Source: Elysia marginata (taxonomy: Eukaryota > Mollusca > Gastropoda > Plakobranchidae). From it: a stretch of 33,696 nucleotides of DNA. The stretch is from assembly GCA_019649035.1 (NCBI GenBank), contig BMAT01003899.1, forward strand, positions 178,321-212,016, written 5' to 3'. This document shows positions 17,801 through 26,532 of this stretch, piece after piece. The notes beneath the pieces were generated by a model, which was not told where the DNA came from, ran no database searches, and was given only the letters and a program-made list of their open reading frames with translations. A program made the position numbers and the translations under genes. Position 1 is the stretch's first letter, and the number at the start of each line of letters is the position of its first letter.

Positions 17801-20800
17801 TTTACCACATCAATTTTCTATTTCCTAACTAAACTTTAACTGCCCTTTGTCTTCACTTAACAAAGCTCTTAAAATGTTCAAAACAGTTTAATAAACTCAC
17901 GATGCCTACAAAAATGGTATCATATGCAAGATTTTCTAAGAGTACTCAAAAAGGTTTGTACTATTTTACAATTTGTGATTACAAATAAAAAGGGATGTTT
18001 TTTAACTCTTTAACCATGTAATTATCTCATACTTCTGTGCGTAATTTTCCAGGTCTAAATCTAAGCCTAAATCTACATAAGCGGTTGTAACTTCTAGATC
18101 GCTGCAAAAATCCCTAAAAGAGTTAAATTTAGCTGCTCTTGGAAGTTCAATCTACTATAATCAACTTCCGGGGTCAAACTATTACATAGTTTTATTCGTA
18201 AATCGTCTTTTCCCCCTTCTTAGTTATGACTATACATCGAACGTTGGCAGTGTCCAACCATGGATATAAAATGGTGCACCGGACGTTGACAGCGTCCGGC
18301 CATTGTTATAGAGTTAAGTCAAAGATGTTGGCCAAGAATTCAACATACATAAAGACATGTATTATTATGTGCAAGGACAAAATTTGATAAGATATCTAGA
18401 AAAATGCTACAGTCAAATTTATGGTGTTAAGAAATCAACTGAGTGTTCCACAGGAATACTACTCATACTATCAAGATCATACTTGACCTTGATATCTATG
18501 CATTTCAGGTCAAGTAAATAAAAATGATTAACTATTTTCATGTTGCAAACGTTAAAGGTCTACAAAGTACAACCTTTCAGTCAGATTTGTTGACCTCCCT
18601 TGAGAAATAACTCGGTTCCAAAACCAACATAGAGCAGCCAGAACCATTGGAAACAAGACAGTCTTCATGGAGAACCATACTTTTGTAAAACCTCCATTTT
18701 GGTGAATGAACTTGTGAGAAAAAGAATTTAATTTCAGAAACACACAATGTATATTCAAATTTATGAAAATTGATTGATTTCAAAAGCTCTATTTTTAAGG
18801 CTTTTGTTTATTAAACCTTTTAAAGGATCTTGTACTATCAATTTTTTTTTTAACAATGGTTCTTAATGCCTTTAAAGCTTTCCGTCTTTTAAAATTAAGA
18901 ATTCTTTTAAACCAAAATCGAAATGCATTAACAGCTTTGCTTCAGACAGGATAACTTCCATTTATCAAAAAGAGCTAATTGGGCAACAAAAACCATTCTA
19001 CTTCAGCCACATTGATCTTAGTTATCCTATTTGGTTTAATAGCATTGGTGAGGTGGATTGGGAAAATTAGTGACAAGTCTCTCAGACACATTTTGAGTTA
19101 GAGCACTTTTAATAAAAAAAATTAGTTATACAACCAATGTTTGTTTTTTGCTTTGAAACAGGTTATATAAAAGCTAAAACTAAAATTTTTTCAACCCTTT
19201 GAAGGACGTGAAATAAACTATATGTGTAGGGATACCACAAAATGAGTCTACATGTGAAATTTTGTGACATGGAGTTATATATATATATATATATATATAT
19301 ATCAATGGAAAGCCCTTTAAAGACTCTCCAAGGTACTAAAAATTTTATTCTGATATCATAATTAGGTACTGAGTTATTGAACTTGAAAAACAATGAATCC
19401 CAGTGGCCTATTTAAAAAAAAAAGGGAGAAGAGTGGACTGAAAGTTTTCCTGTTATGACTGCCAAAAGGGCATTATTGATTTCTAATAACTTATAAAACA
19501 CATTTGAACAATTTTATTTGGTCTTTTAAGTTGATTTAGGTCTTTAATTAAAAACATCCTAAACATTCAAATTACGCCAAAAAAAATTCTGACTAAATAT
19601 TTGACCAAGTACTCTAAATGCCCGTTTTCTTGGATCAGCTGCAGTTGCATGCAGACTCATTTTGTGGGGGCCCTACACATATGAAAATTGCAGTAACTCA
19701 ATATGGCACACATCTGACATGGTCACCTCACATTTTATTTTTTATTGCATAAACCATTCACTTTCTCTTCAAACATATCCAAATGTCTTTTCTATGTAAT
19801 GAATAAAAAAAAACAGAAAAGAATATGTACTGTTGATCTATATAAGACTAAAATTGTGAACTTACAATGATTTTGAAAGTAGACAAGCGCCCGATGTTGT
19901 CATTATATTCGTCCTTCTCACTCACGGGCAGACGAACGTTGATTAAGTAGAAGTCATAATACACACTTCCAAGTTCAAATAAAGGAAGAAGGTCACAATT
20001 GTACCTTTGGCCCTCTTCACGCTGAAATTTGAAATCAAAATATTAAACTACCAAATAGTCTATTTTGGGTGCATCTCCTAAATTAGGATCAGATAAATTT
20101 TACAGAATCTAGCTCAAATGCCATCCCAATGGCAAAACCCAGCTTAAGTCGGAAATGTTTATTTTTGGACATTATTTATGACAAGAAAACATAGTTCTTA
20201 TGAAAGATTTTGCAAAAGATAGAATGCAATGATCTTTTTTAAATGAATTTTCAAAGCAAGCAGATTTGACAAAGTTTTAAGGAGTTTGAAACTGAGAAAT
20301 TGCCTGTCGCTCAAAATGGCACTGGGCGACTTCTACTTGCTTTTTGGGATTAGCGTCACATATACTTAAGAGACCTTCATGTATGATTTGATTTAAAGCA
20401 CAGAAAGAAAAAGGATGATGAAGTCTATAGAACCTCTGCAACTTGTATCATTGACTTAAAAAACCAAGCTGAAAACATGTTTGAAAAGGAAAGAATGAAT
20501 GTTAGGTTGCACTAGCACAATGTTAAAACGGTTATGCTTGTGTTTGTTTGCGTTTGTAATGCTTGACTGCTAGGTGAAAAAACTTTAATGTTTAGTAAAC
20601 TGCCTCTTCCTTTTAATAAGATTAAGTTAAGATACTTTATAATTAGATAGGTATGTTTTTGTGATTTTCTTGTTAGTTTTCTATGCGGCAGTCTTGGGGG
20701 TGGGATCTCTCCCAGTCTAAGGAGTTGTGTATTTTGAATATTCTTACAAGTCAGGATCATCATCCAGTGGCGTAGTCCCTGAGGACTTGTATTTTGAAGT

Positions 20801-23800
20801 TTATGTTGTATAAATCACTTTGAGGGGCCACAGCATAATTTGGCCATATAGTGTAATACTAATAGTATAAGTACTTATAATAGTTCATTAGAGTGATTTT
20901 ATAGCTGGCCCGAGATTCTCCCAACTTGCTCATCATTTAATACTACTGATAGCTAGAAGTGTACTTGTTAATTATAGATTATTGTACGTCTTAACATCGT
21001 TTAGAGAAAGTATCCTGGGTGTGCTGTTTAATACTATTAACAGCCTCTGAGGCCTCCACCCTACCAGTCATTTACCGGTCATGGAAGCCCTGCTTTCTAA
21101 AGTTTCACGTCTGCCTAACTCGTAAAGCTCTGGGAGCGTCTAACTTCCCACAGATGGATTGTACGATTGTCAGACTTGACGCTGGATTTTCGCCTGTAAG
21201 TATTTTATCGAGCTCGAATTTGGTTATATGCTGACCAAACTAAGTGTAATTGTAAGATAATTCTGTTATTTGGGGTGATTAGCTCTTTGGGTTTGTGTAA
21301 CTTGGGTTAGCATTTTTGGTAGTAATTTGAGAATTCTTGTTGGAGTCGTTTGCTCTACAATCTTATTTGAACTCTACTCCCCCTCTCTGTCTTTCCATTC
21401 CTTTACTCTATATCTGTCATTAACTCATTTAAGTGATTACCTAAATTCACCTTTTATTACCTTTGATTGAATACTTGATTTTTGATAATATATTAACTTT
21501 AGCTCTGGACTGCCAAACTCTCTAGTTGAGTTTGTTATTTACTCAGATTTATTTTCCTGTCATGGTGGTCTAACCCAGGTTGTTTTGAGTGTAAACTTGC
21601 CCTAACAATGAACAATATCTTATAAACTTGATCTTCCTCATAAGTATCAGCAACTCCAAACTATGAGACTTACGGAAAAGGATATAGAGGTGTGTCTGTA
21701 ACAAGATGACCAGATAACAATCTTACGCTAAACTTGATACAAAACTTTTTTAAAGTTTGCAGACTTTAAGATCAATATTCTTCAAATACAAGGTTAAAAA
21801 ATTGTAAAAAAAAACTGATACACAAACATAAAAGCAGCCTTAGAATAAAATGAAAGATATTTCTGTCACCATGTCATTCTCAATTGCACACTCAAGTGTT
21901 CTCCGCTCCTGTGAAGCAGCTATCAGCCTCCAGTCATCGTCAGTTTCATCTTTGAAACGTCCATACAGCCTCGCCTCAAGCAGCATTTCAGGGCTCTTTT
22001 CTTCAGCTAAAAAAAATGATTAAAATAAAAACAAAGAAACTTGATAGAATGATAGTTTTCAAAGAAAAAAAAAAAAGCCTTACCAGATTTAATAGGATCA
22101 ACAATACTTTTCTATACGTCAAAATGACCCAAATACCACACAGATGATAGTTTTTTTTATCTTAAAACAAGAATTAAGAACAGCTACTTTAGTCTTTACT
22201 CCTATAGGCCCAACATAAATATTCAAAGATAAGAAACAAACTACAAAGTTTAAAAGAAACCTTAGCAAAATCCTATAGATATATGAGTAACAATCCCCCT
22301 AAAGTCTGTCCAGTAGTGGTTCTAGTTGTTTTGACTAAAATTATCATTTTCTAACGCTTAGGCAAAGTCATTTTACTTCCATTTATCATTTTATGCATGA
22401 CATTTTTCTTCATATTCTAAAATAAGAGTGACATTTTTACCCAAGCTTTGAGGAAAATACCCCATACCAGCTAATACACATTTTTTCACCCCTTCAATTT
22501 ATACTAGCTAGTGAACATTTTTTCTCAAATATATAAGATGATAGTATTAGTACAGAGCACTATTATAGATACTTACAATAAGGATTTTTTGATGTAAATT
22601 CTATTTCCAAGTCAACCACCCCAATCAAGTTTTGAAACCAGCGAGACATGGACAGTTGATTATGCTTCTTTATGAAGGGTATCCACTGTGAGAACACAAT
22701 CTGATTGGGATCAACTTTCTTGGCCTGTAAAAAAGAACAAAATCTTTTTAAAAATAAAAGTCTTTTACTTTTATACCTTAACAATCCAAGCGTATTTTTC
22801 AGTACAATCAAAATTGTCATCCAAGAATTTTGATTTGCACACGCATTTACAACTATGGTATCTATATATACCTAATACAAAACCTTTATGGCAAACTAAC
22901 ATTGGTGTTGATGAGGAAATTCATCTAAACAGTTCAAGATCTCAGATAACAGTTTGATCTAGTCATTAGACTTAGACTATAGCCGCTCGCTTGTAGGGTT
23001 GTCTGATCGCAGTTTGGGCTGCTTTTCTTCTTATCCCCGTGATGAAGGTCCTCCATTCGTCTCGGCTCTCTGCCTCCAATAAAATTCAGGTTTTTCTGTG
23101 GTGTTAAAGTCATTCTCGCACGGAACAAGTTTGAGGTTTTTATTTGAAGTAACTGGAAGTGTTGTTATTGGTCTGACCCTTTGTCTTTTATTGTTTTCCA
23201 CAAAATACATAATCTAGTTATCTTGATACAGTAAAGTTCATTTAATTAAAGGCTTGAAAAGAAACCAATCAAAACTCATAAAAGTAAATAGACAAACTTA
23301 CGATTTTATGGACTTAGAGCTTGAAAAACTTAAGTGTTCCAAAATGAAACATCAAACTGACTTGTTAAGTACATACCTGATCTTCATGAAGGCTATCTAT
23401 GTGGTAGCAAGCATTCTTTCCACGAGGCAAAAATGGCTTTGATGTTCCTAACTGCCAAAGCTTCTGTTTGTCTACACAGTTCATGGCTATTGTATCAATG
23501 ACATTGTTTGGTGCTGGAGCTTGAATAGAAAAAAAAAGATAATTTATAATTCTATAACATGGACGTAACTTTACTCAAGCCTTTTCAGAGCCTTTGCAAA
23601 CAACAAATAAATTCACACTCCTCTAAATTTCATTAAAATTTATCAAAAAAAAAAAATTTATTGATGATTTAGGCCAAATCATTGGATTGTAAGTCCAGGA
23701 AAAAAAAGCTTTTAATAAAAATGTGAGTTCCTTGTCCATCTCAATATCAATTTCTAATTTCATGCAATTTTCTATAGTTTTTTCAAAGATGTGTGCAATT

Positions 23801-25617
23801 TTTTAATTATGAATTATCAGCCAAATAACTCTCAAATTGTGTATACATGTGGGGTAATTAAATCTATGTGTTTTGTGCTATTTGTATCACTTCAAATTTT
23901 CCTATTTTGTTGAACCCATCAAAATAAAATTAAGACCTATGAATCACAAAAAAGGCACACAACCAGTATGAAACTGAAAGTTCAACATATATATATATAT
24001 ACAATAGATTAAAAATGAAAATAGTCTGAAAATACCTAGTTTAGAAGACCATTAGACATCTTAAAATACCTGCAAAGTACACATTCTCAGTGCTAAAAAA
24101 TATTGAGTAAGTTTGCTGGTAAAAAATTTTTGGGAAAATCAAGTCTCACTTCACTAATTTTGGTGAATTTTTAAAACAATTTGATATCTAAAATTCCTAA
24201 AAAAAACAAATTGCAGGTCTAACATTAGCTACTCCAAACTGCATGTTTGAGACATAGACTGATAGAGCAGGGATCCATGTTTGCCTTGAAAATCAGCACT
24301 TTTTAACCGCTACTAGTGAGTGTCCCTGTATTAATTGTTTGTGTTGTGCTATACATCATTAAAATCAGTAAAACCTGCTCTTTCAAACCATGTGTGTTTC
24401 AGTATCATTATTTAAGAAAAAAAGTAAAACGGCCATATCTACAGGTCCCTCAACGCTAAAAATTTCATCAAGATTCACACTGACCACTGACCCCTAAATA
24501 GCACACCTAGACCGACAAAAGAACACTGTTTCCTTTTGTATATATAAAATAGTAGTCTGTGGGATAAAAATAAAACTCATTGAAAGGAGAAAAAAAACAA
24601 AGTTTTGGAAGCCAGACTTTACAGATAGGCTTAGAATAGGTGCATCGTATTCATTTTCATATCATTTTAAACGTCTTTCATTATTTTTCACTTTGGTCTA
24701 ATAATTTGAAACTAAACTGCACAACTCAGAGTAATTGAATAAGAGTCGCAGTAGAGCTGTCAAATTTTTTGAAGTTATATTTTAGCTCTAAAAATGGCGA
24801 CAAAACAAGTGAGCTGTCGGCTTTTGTCAGACAAGAAAAAAAAACCTTTAAGACACTTACAACAGACAGGACTGACAATAAAAGAAAAGCAATAGGCCTA
24901 ATATTATTATAAAAAAATATAAAATATATGAATTGAATGATGAGATAAAAATAAAAAAAATGTACCAAGAATTTAGAAATCTAGCTATATAATTTATAAA
25001 TCTATCTGCAGGAAAAAAAAGAGAAAAAAAAGGGGGGGGGGTACTACTAGGGGGAAGGGGCCTGAGGGTCTTTTTACCATATATTATATATGCAGGGTTT
25101 TTGAAGCTTTTCATTGGTTATTGAGGGTTATTGAGAAAAAGCAGTACACCTTAATCCTGGGATTGGCCTGCAGGTGTTAAAAATGGGTATAATCCCTTTC
25201 ATTTTGTCAGTCTTGTCAGCGGGCCAATGACAGGATTATCCCGAGTTATAAAAGAATAGGCCTACCCTTAATTTCATCTTGAAAGGCCATATGGACGGGA
25301 CCACAAAACTTAGATTCTAACCAGCGCCCTAGTCTGGCCTATCTAGAATTTATATTATTTCCGTTTACATATTTCCTAAAATCTAGATAGATCTAGATCT
25401 AGACTTATAAAGTCATTTAGATTAACACTGAAATCTAAATTCTAGATCTTAAGAGAATCGGGCCACAACAACAAGTTTGCAAGGAATGGCTTTTCAAGTG
25501 TAAAAACTTACAAACGAGTCCACCGATCAGAAAAAAAGCTGCCAAGACCAAAAGAAGCGATATGATTAAAACTGACAGTTTTTTGGTGCCCAACGTTTCA
25601 AGAACAACTCCTGCCAT
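11680..25617 (-). CDS. wls: Wntless, Wnt cargo receptor (complete, 13 coding exons)
   Basis: Carries lipid-modified Wnt from ER/Golgi to the plasma membrane. Exons, 5' to 3': 25617-25512, 23519-23377, 22724-22577, 22006-21870, 20021-19866, 18710-18574, 17685-17645, 16652-16525, 14643-14546, 13789-13726, 13366-13199, 12856-12703 and 11882-11680. Every intron is GT-AG and all phases close, giving about 560 residues (vertebrate proteins about 541). Order: N-terminal membrane anchor (about 14-35), a lumenal domain with the hallmark [12 protein letters not shown] (about 232-243), then seven more hydrophobic segments (about 248-265, 278-299, 313-331, 347-362, 395-420, 450-471, 490-510). Diagnostic stretches include [52 protein letters not shown] and YGMWNVYV. 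The start ATG has a strong context (G at -3, G at +4). Confidence 0.97.
11883..12702 (-). other. wls intron 12 with a pogo-like element
   Basis: Holds the short transposon at 12259-12626. Otherwise AT-rich with A-tracts. Confidence 0.8.
12259..12626. mobile_element. Short pogo/Tigger-like non-autonomous element
   Basis: 368 bp between CAATGGAATCC (12259-12269) and GGATTTCACTG (12616-12626), near-perfect inverted termini flanked by TA on both sides. The interior repeats GCTTAAAGTCAAC several times. The termini and motif match the longer element at 15740-16448. No transposase. GC-richer sequence around 12327-12455 may be a nested insertion of unknown kind. Confidence 0.75.
12703..12856 (-). 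CDS. wls: wls exon 12
   Basis: 51 codons plus one base: [20 protein letters not shown] through EGEWKWG to TSAFLT. Covers transmembrane segment 7 and its following loop. Acceptor TTTCTACAG, donor GTATGC, phases 0 and 1. Confidence 0.95.
12857..13198 (-). other. wls intron 11
   Basis: 342 bp, AT-rich, nothing recognised. Confidence 0.85.
13199..13366 (-). CDS. wls: wls exon 11 (two possible acceptors)
   Basis: Reads [20 protein letters not shown], then VFKVFRNIS and FRRKYYS. Donor GTAGGT. The upstream acceptor TTCTAG gives 56 codons starting VCSLNLLK. A second in-phase acceptor CTCAAG lets the exon start at 13342, removes those eight residues and gives the spacing known in vertebrate Wls. The final Tyr-Ser joins Gly-Leu of exon 12 to make a YxxL sorting motif. 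Confidence 0.9.
13367..13725 (-). other. wls intron 10
   Basis: 359 bp, AT-rich, nothing recognised apart from the splice sites. Confidence 0.85.
13726..13789 (-). CDS. wls: wls exon 10
   Basis: 64 bases: completes Arg365, then [17 protein letters not shown] and SIAA. Equivalent to the lumenal loop before transmembrane segment 6. Acceptor TTTTTCAG, donor GTATCC. Confidence 0.92.
13790..14545 (-). other. wls intron 9
   Basis: 756 bp, AT-rich. No gene or mobile element recognised. Confidence 0.8.
14546..14643 (-). CDS. wls: wls exon 9
   Basis: 32 codons plus two bases: [15 protein letters not shown] then hydrophobic [12 protein letters not shown] and EMCE. Covers the loop and transmembrane segment 5. 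Acceptor TTATCAG, donor GTAGGT, phases 0 and 2. Confidence 0.94.
15140..15551. repeat. Diverged direct duplication with CTAGAT motifs
   Basis: Copy A (15140 to about 15271) and copy B (15379-15551) both start GGCTAGATTCTAGATCTAG and share CTGCATTCTTCTT, ATAACCACCAAAGTGC, ACTAAAACTGTGACTTAGCC and CATTCAGTGTC in the same order. A further partial match (CATTCAGTGTGATGGCCTAG) lies just upstream near 15017. Confidence 0.85.
15740..16448. mobile_element. Pogo/Tigger-like element spanning the assembly gap
   Basis: Perfect 11-bp inverted termini CAGTGGAATCC (15740-15750) and GGATTCCACTG (16438-16448), each flanked by TA, the Tc1/mariner/pogo target. Subterminal repeats of AAAGTCAAC occur at the left end, and GTGTTGACTTTAT at the right. 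The central unknown bases hide part of it, so coding content cannot be judged. Confidence 0.82.
16245..16422. other. Assembly gap (178 N)
   Basis: Unresolved bases inside the pogo-like element in wls intron 8. No wls exon is missing, because exons 8 and 9 join in phase with no lost residues. Confidence 0.99.
16525..16652 (-). CDS. wls: wls exon 8
   Basis: 43 codons including the shared Cys290: [20 protein letters not shown] and [19 protein letters not shown]. Highly conserved transmembrane region. Acceptor TTTGTCAG, donor GTAAGC, phases 1 and 0. Confidence 0.96.
16653..17644 (-). other. wls intron 7
   Basis: 992 bp, AT-rich with a short C-rich run near 16750. Nothing recognised. Confidence 0.8.
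17645..17685 (-). CDS. wls: wls exon 7 (41-base exon)
   Basis: Completes Arg276 and adds [13 protein letters not shown] plus one base, part of transmembrane segment 3. Acceptor TCTTCTCAG, donor GTAAGT. Too short to show as an open frame; identified because it closes the phase between exons 6 and 8 and supplies the residues expected before PVEWF. Confidence 0.9.
17686..18573 (-). other. wls intron 6
   Basis: 888 bp. Contains two diverged copies of a CpG-containing hairpin motif (about 18238-18310). Otherwise nothing recognised. Confidence 0.75.
18238..18310. repeat. Two-copy hairpin repeat
   Basis: CGAACGTTGGCAGTGTCC then CCAT is followed about 45 bases later by CGGACGTTGACAGCGTCC then CCAT. 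The second copy forms a perfect 7-bp stem, CCGGACG/CGTCCGG (18279-18299). The first copy has lost pairing through CpG-to-TpG-type changes. Confidence 0.7.
18574..18710 (-). CDS. wls: wls exon 6 ([12 protein letters not shown])
   Basis: 45 codons plus two bases. Carries the family hallmark [17 protein letters not shown] and transmembrane segment 2 ([14 protein letters not shown]). Acceptor CTCACAAG; the donor GTTGTA is weak but is the only one giving phase 2 for exon 7. Confidence 0.95.
18711..19865 (-). other. wls intron 5
   Basis: 1.15 kb. Contains a (TA)n microsatellite (about 19275-19302) and a pair of inverted 34-bp arms (19221-19254 and 19648-19681). No coding sequence. Confidence 0.8.
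19221..19681. repeat. Inverted repeat, 34-bp arms
   Basis: The left arm starts TATGTGTAGGG and contains CCACAAAATGAGTCT. The right arm (19648-19681) is its reverse complement with 30 of 34 positions matching. Arms are 393 bp apart with the TA microsatellite between them. Could be the termini of an unrecognised element; no target duplication identified. Confidence 0.75.
19866..20021 (-). CDS. wls: wls exon 5
   Basis: 52 codons, phase 0 both ends. [20 protein letters not shown] then [13 protein letters not shown] and LSTFKII, closely matching the lumenal Wls segment (CDxLPxxExGSV...FYLxNxRLPV). Acceptor AATTTCAG, donor GTAAGT. Confidence 0.96.
20022..21869 (-). other. wls intron 4 with solo LTR
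   Basis: 1.85 kb, of which 1.1 kb is the LTR at 20500-21607. The flanks are AT-rich with nothing recognised. Confidence 0.85.
20500..21607. mobile_element. Solo LTR, 1108 bp, with 5-bp target duplication
   Basis: Begins TGTTAGG and ends CCTAACA, a perfect 7-bp terminal inversion, flanked by the direct repeat ATGAA at 20495-20499 and 21608-21612. Size, TG...CA ends and 5-bp duplication are those of LTR retrotransposons. There is no gag/pol, so this is a solo LTR. T/C-rich sequence toward the right end suggests + orientation, but this is weak. Family not assigned. Confidence 0.88.
21870..22006 (-). CDS. wls: wls exon 4
   Basis: Completes Ser133, then [30 protein letters not shown] and [13 protein letters not shown]. 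Part of the lumenal beta-rich domain. Acceptor TTTTTTAG, donor GTGACA, phases 1 and 0. Confidence 0.93.
22007..22576 (-). other. wls intron 3
   Basis: 570 bp, AT-rich, nothing recognised. Confidence 0.8.
22577..22724 (-). CDS. wls: wls exon 3
   Basis: 49 codons plus one base: [37 protein letters not shown] and TSKNPY. Corresponds to the family's IVFS...MSxWFQ...LDIxF segment. Acceptor TTTTACAG, donor GTAAGT. Confidence 0.95.
22725..23376 (-). other. wls intron 2
   Basis: 652 bp. A GC-richer stretch (about 22980-23130) stands out from the AT background and could be an old repeat fragment; no family recognised. Confidence 0.6.
23377..23519 (-). CDS. wls: wls exon 2
   Basis: Completes Ser36, then [19 protein letters not shown] and [19 protein letters not shown]. 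The paired cysteines (residues 50 and 73) match the conserved lumenal Cys positions of Wls. Acceptor TTCAAG, donor GTATGT. Confidence 0.94.
23520..25511 (-). other. wls intron 1
   Basis: 2.0 kb, AT-rich. Contains a poly-G run (about 25033-25041) and an inverted repeat carrying CCAAT motifs (25152-25238). No coding sequence. Confidence 0.75.
25152..25238. repeat. Inverted repeat with CCAAT boxes
   Basis: TAATCCTGGGATTGGCC (25152-25168) and GGCCAATGACAGGATTA (25222-25238) are reverse complements at 15 of 17 positions, with a 53-base loop. It sits about 270-360 bp inside wls intron 1 and presents a CCAAT core on each strand. Confidence 0.8.
25512..25617 (-). CDS. wls: wls exon 1 (start codon, membrane anchor)
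   Basis: 35 codons plus one base: [14 protein letters not shown] followed by a long hydrophobic helix ending FFLIGGLV, the family's N-terminal signal anchor. The ATG at 25617-25615 has a strong initiation context. Donor GTAAGT. Confidence 0.97.
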
Positions 25618-26470
25618 TGCTGGGTACTATCTAGATCTAGGCTTCAAATCTAGATTAAGATATCGACGGGTTGACTACTAAAAGTAAAAGTTCTTTATTC
25701 ACTGGGTTCAGTGAGTTATCTCTAAATTTACGACTCTCATCCGAAGTCGGCTATGCCAATCCCATTCCCATTCATTTCATCACTGGCTTACTCCCCTTTG
25801 TACGTTGGCCTTCTTGCTTACACACAAACCAGATTTTTTGTTTACATCTATTGGTTTCAAATTTAGTATTTTAGGCTAAGAAATATTTTTTCACAATGAA
25901 AGACTTTATATTTGCTCTTATTTAATTAATATCGTACCATACAAAAAGTTTAATTCTTTTTTTTTAAATTATTAGTGTCTATTAGACGTAGTTGTACCTA
26001 ACCTAACAAATAACATAAGCTATCTAATTTGGCTAGAAACATAGCGTTTTGGTAACATAACATTTATTCCAAAAGTAAAGCTTTGTTGGCTTTTTTTTGC
26101 GGAACAAAAATCCATGAACCAAGACTTTCTTGACGATTATGCTAAGGGAGTGAACAACCTTTTTTTAACGAAACGCAAATACCTTTGCAGTTCCTTCCCA
26201 CTCTAGCTGAAAACTAAGATAAAATTACCTTTACGATCGTGAAAATGATGCATTATACTTGCAACAAGTAAATTGATGTAGATCTAGGTCTAGTAGTAAA
26301 CAAGTCTATCTAGACTATACATCGAGCACTTAAATTTTAAATCAGTCGTCAGAAAAAAAAAACCCTGATCGAATCTAATTTGGGCCTTGATCTACATCTG
26401 TACATAAATCTAGATTATTATAGGCATTAAGAGTTTTTGTTCCAGTCTTTTATTTCCAGTTCAGGGTATC
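25618..26470. promoter_or_regulatory. Candidate bidirectional promoter region
   Basis: 853 bp between the divergent start codons of wls (-) and the SYCE2-like gene (+). It contains many AGATCT/TCTAGA half-palindromes (for example 25631-25660, 26279-26320, 26409-26416). No clear TATA box was chosen. Shared regulation is inference from spacing and orientation only. A TTTATTTCCAG just before 26461 may instead be an acceptor for an upstream untranslated exon. Confidence 0.4.
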
Positions 26471-26532
26471 ATGGATTCTGAGAGTTCAGGATCGAATAAA
26501 GATGATAGAAACAAAGATTCTTACGAGGCAGG
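26471..26532 (+). CDS. SYCE2-like exon 1 (start)
   Basis: MDSESSGSNKDDRNKDSYEA plus two bases, then donor GTAAGC. The ATG has A at -3 and G at +4. It is linked to the distant next exon because its leftover phase (two bases) is exactly what the acceptor at 30408 needs to keep the coiled-coil frame. Linkage across 3.9 kb is inference. Confidence 0.6.

Noticed and set aside
20512..21234. Open frames in wls intron 4
   Set aside because: Short, on both strands, inside a solo LTR, with no retroelement protein motifs.
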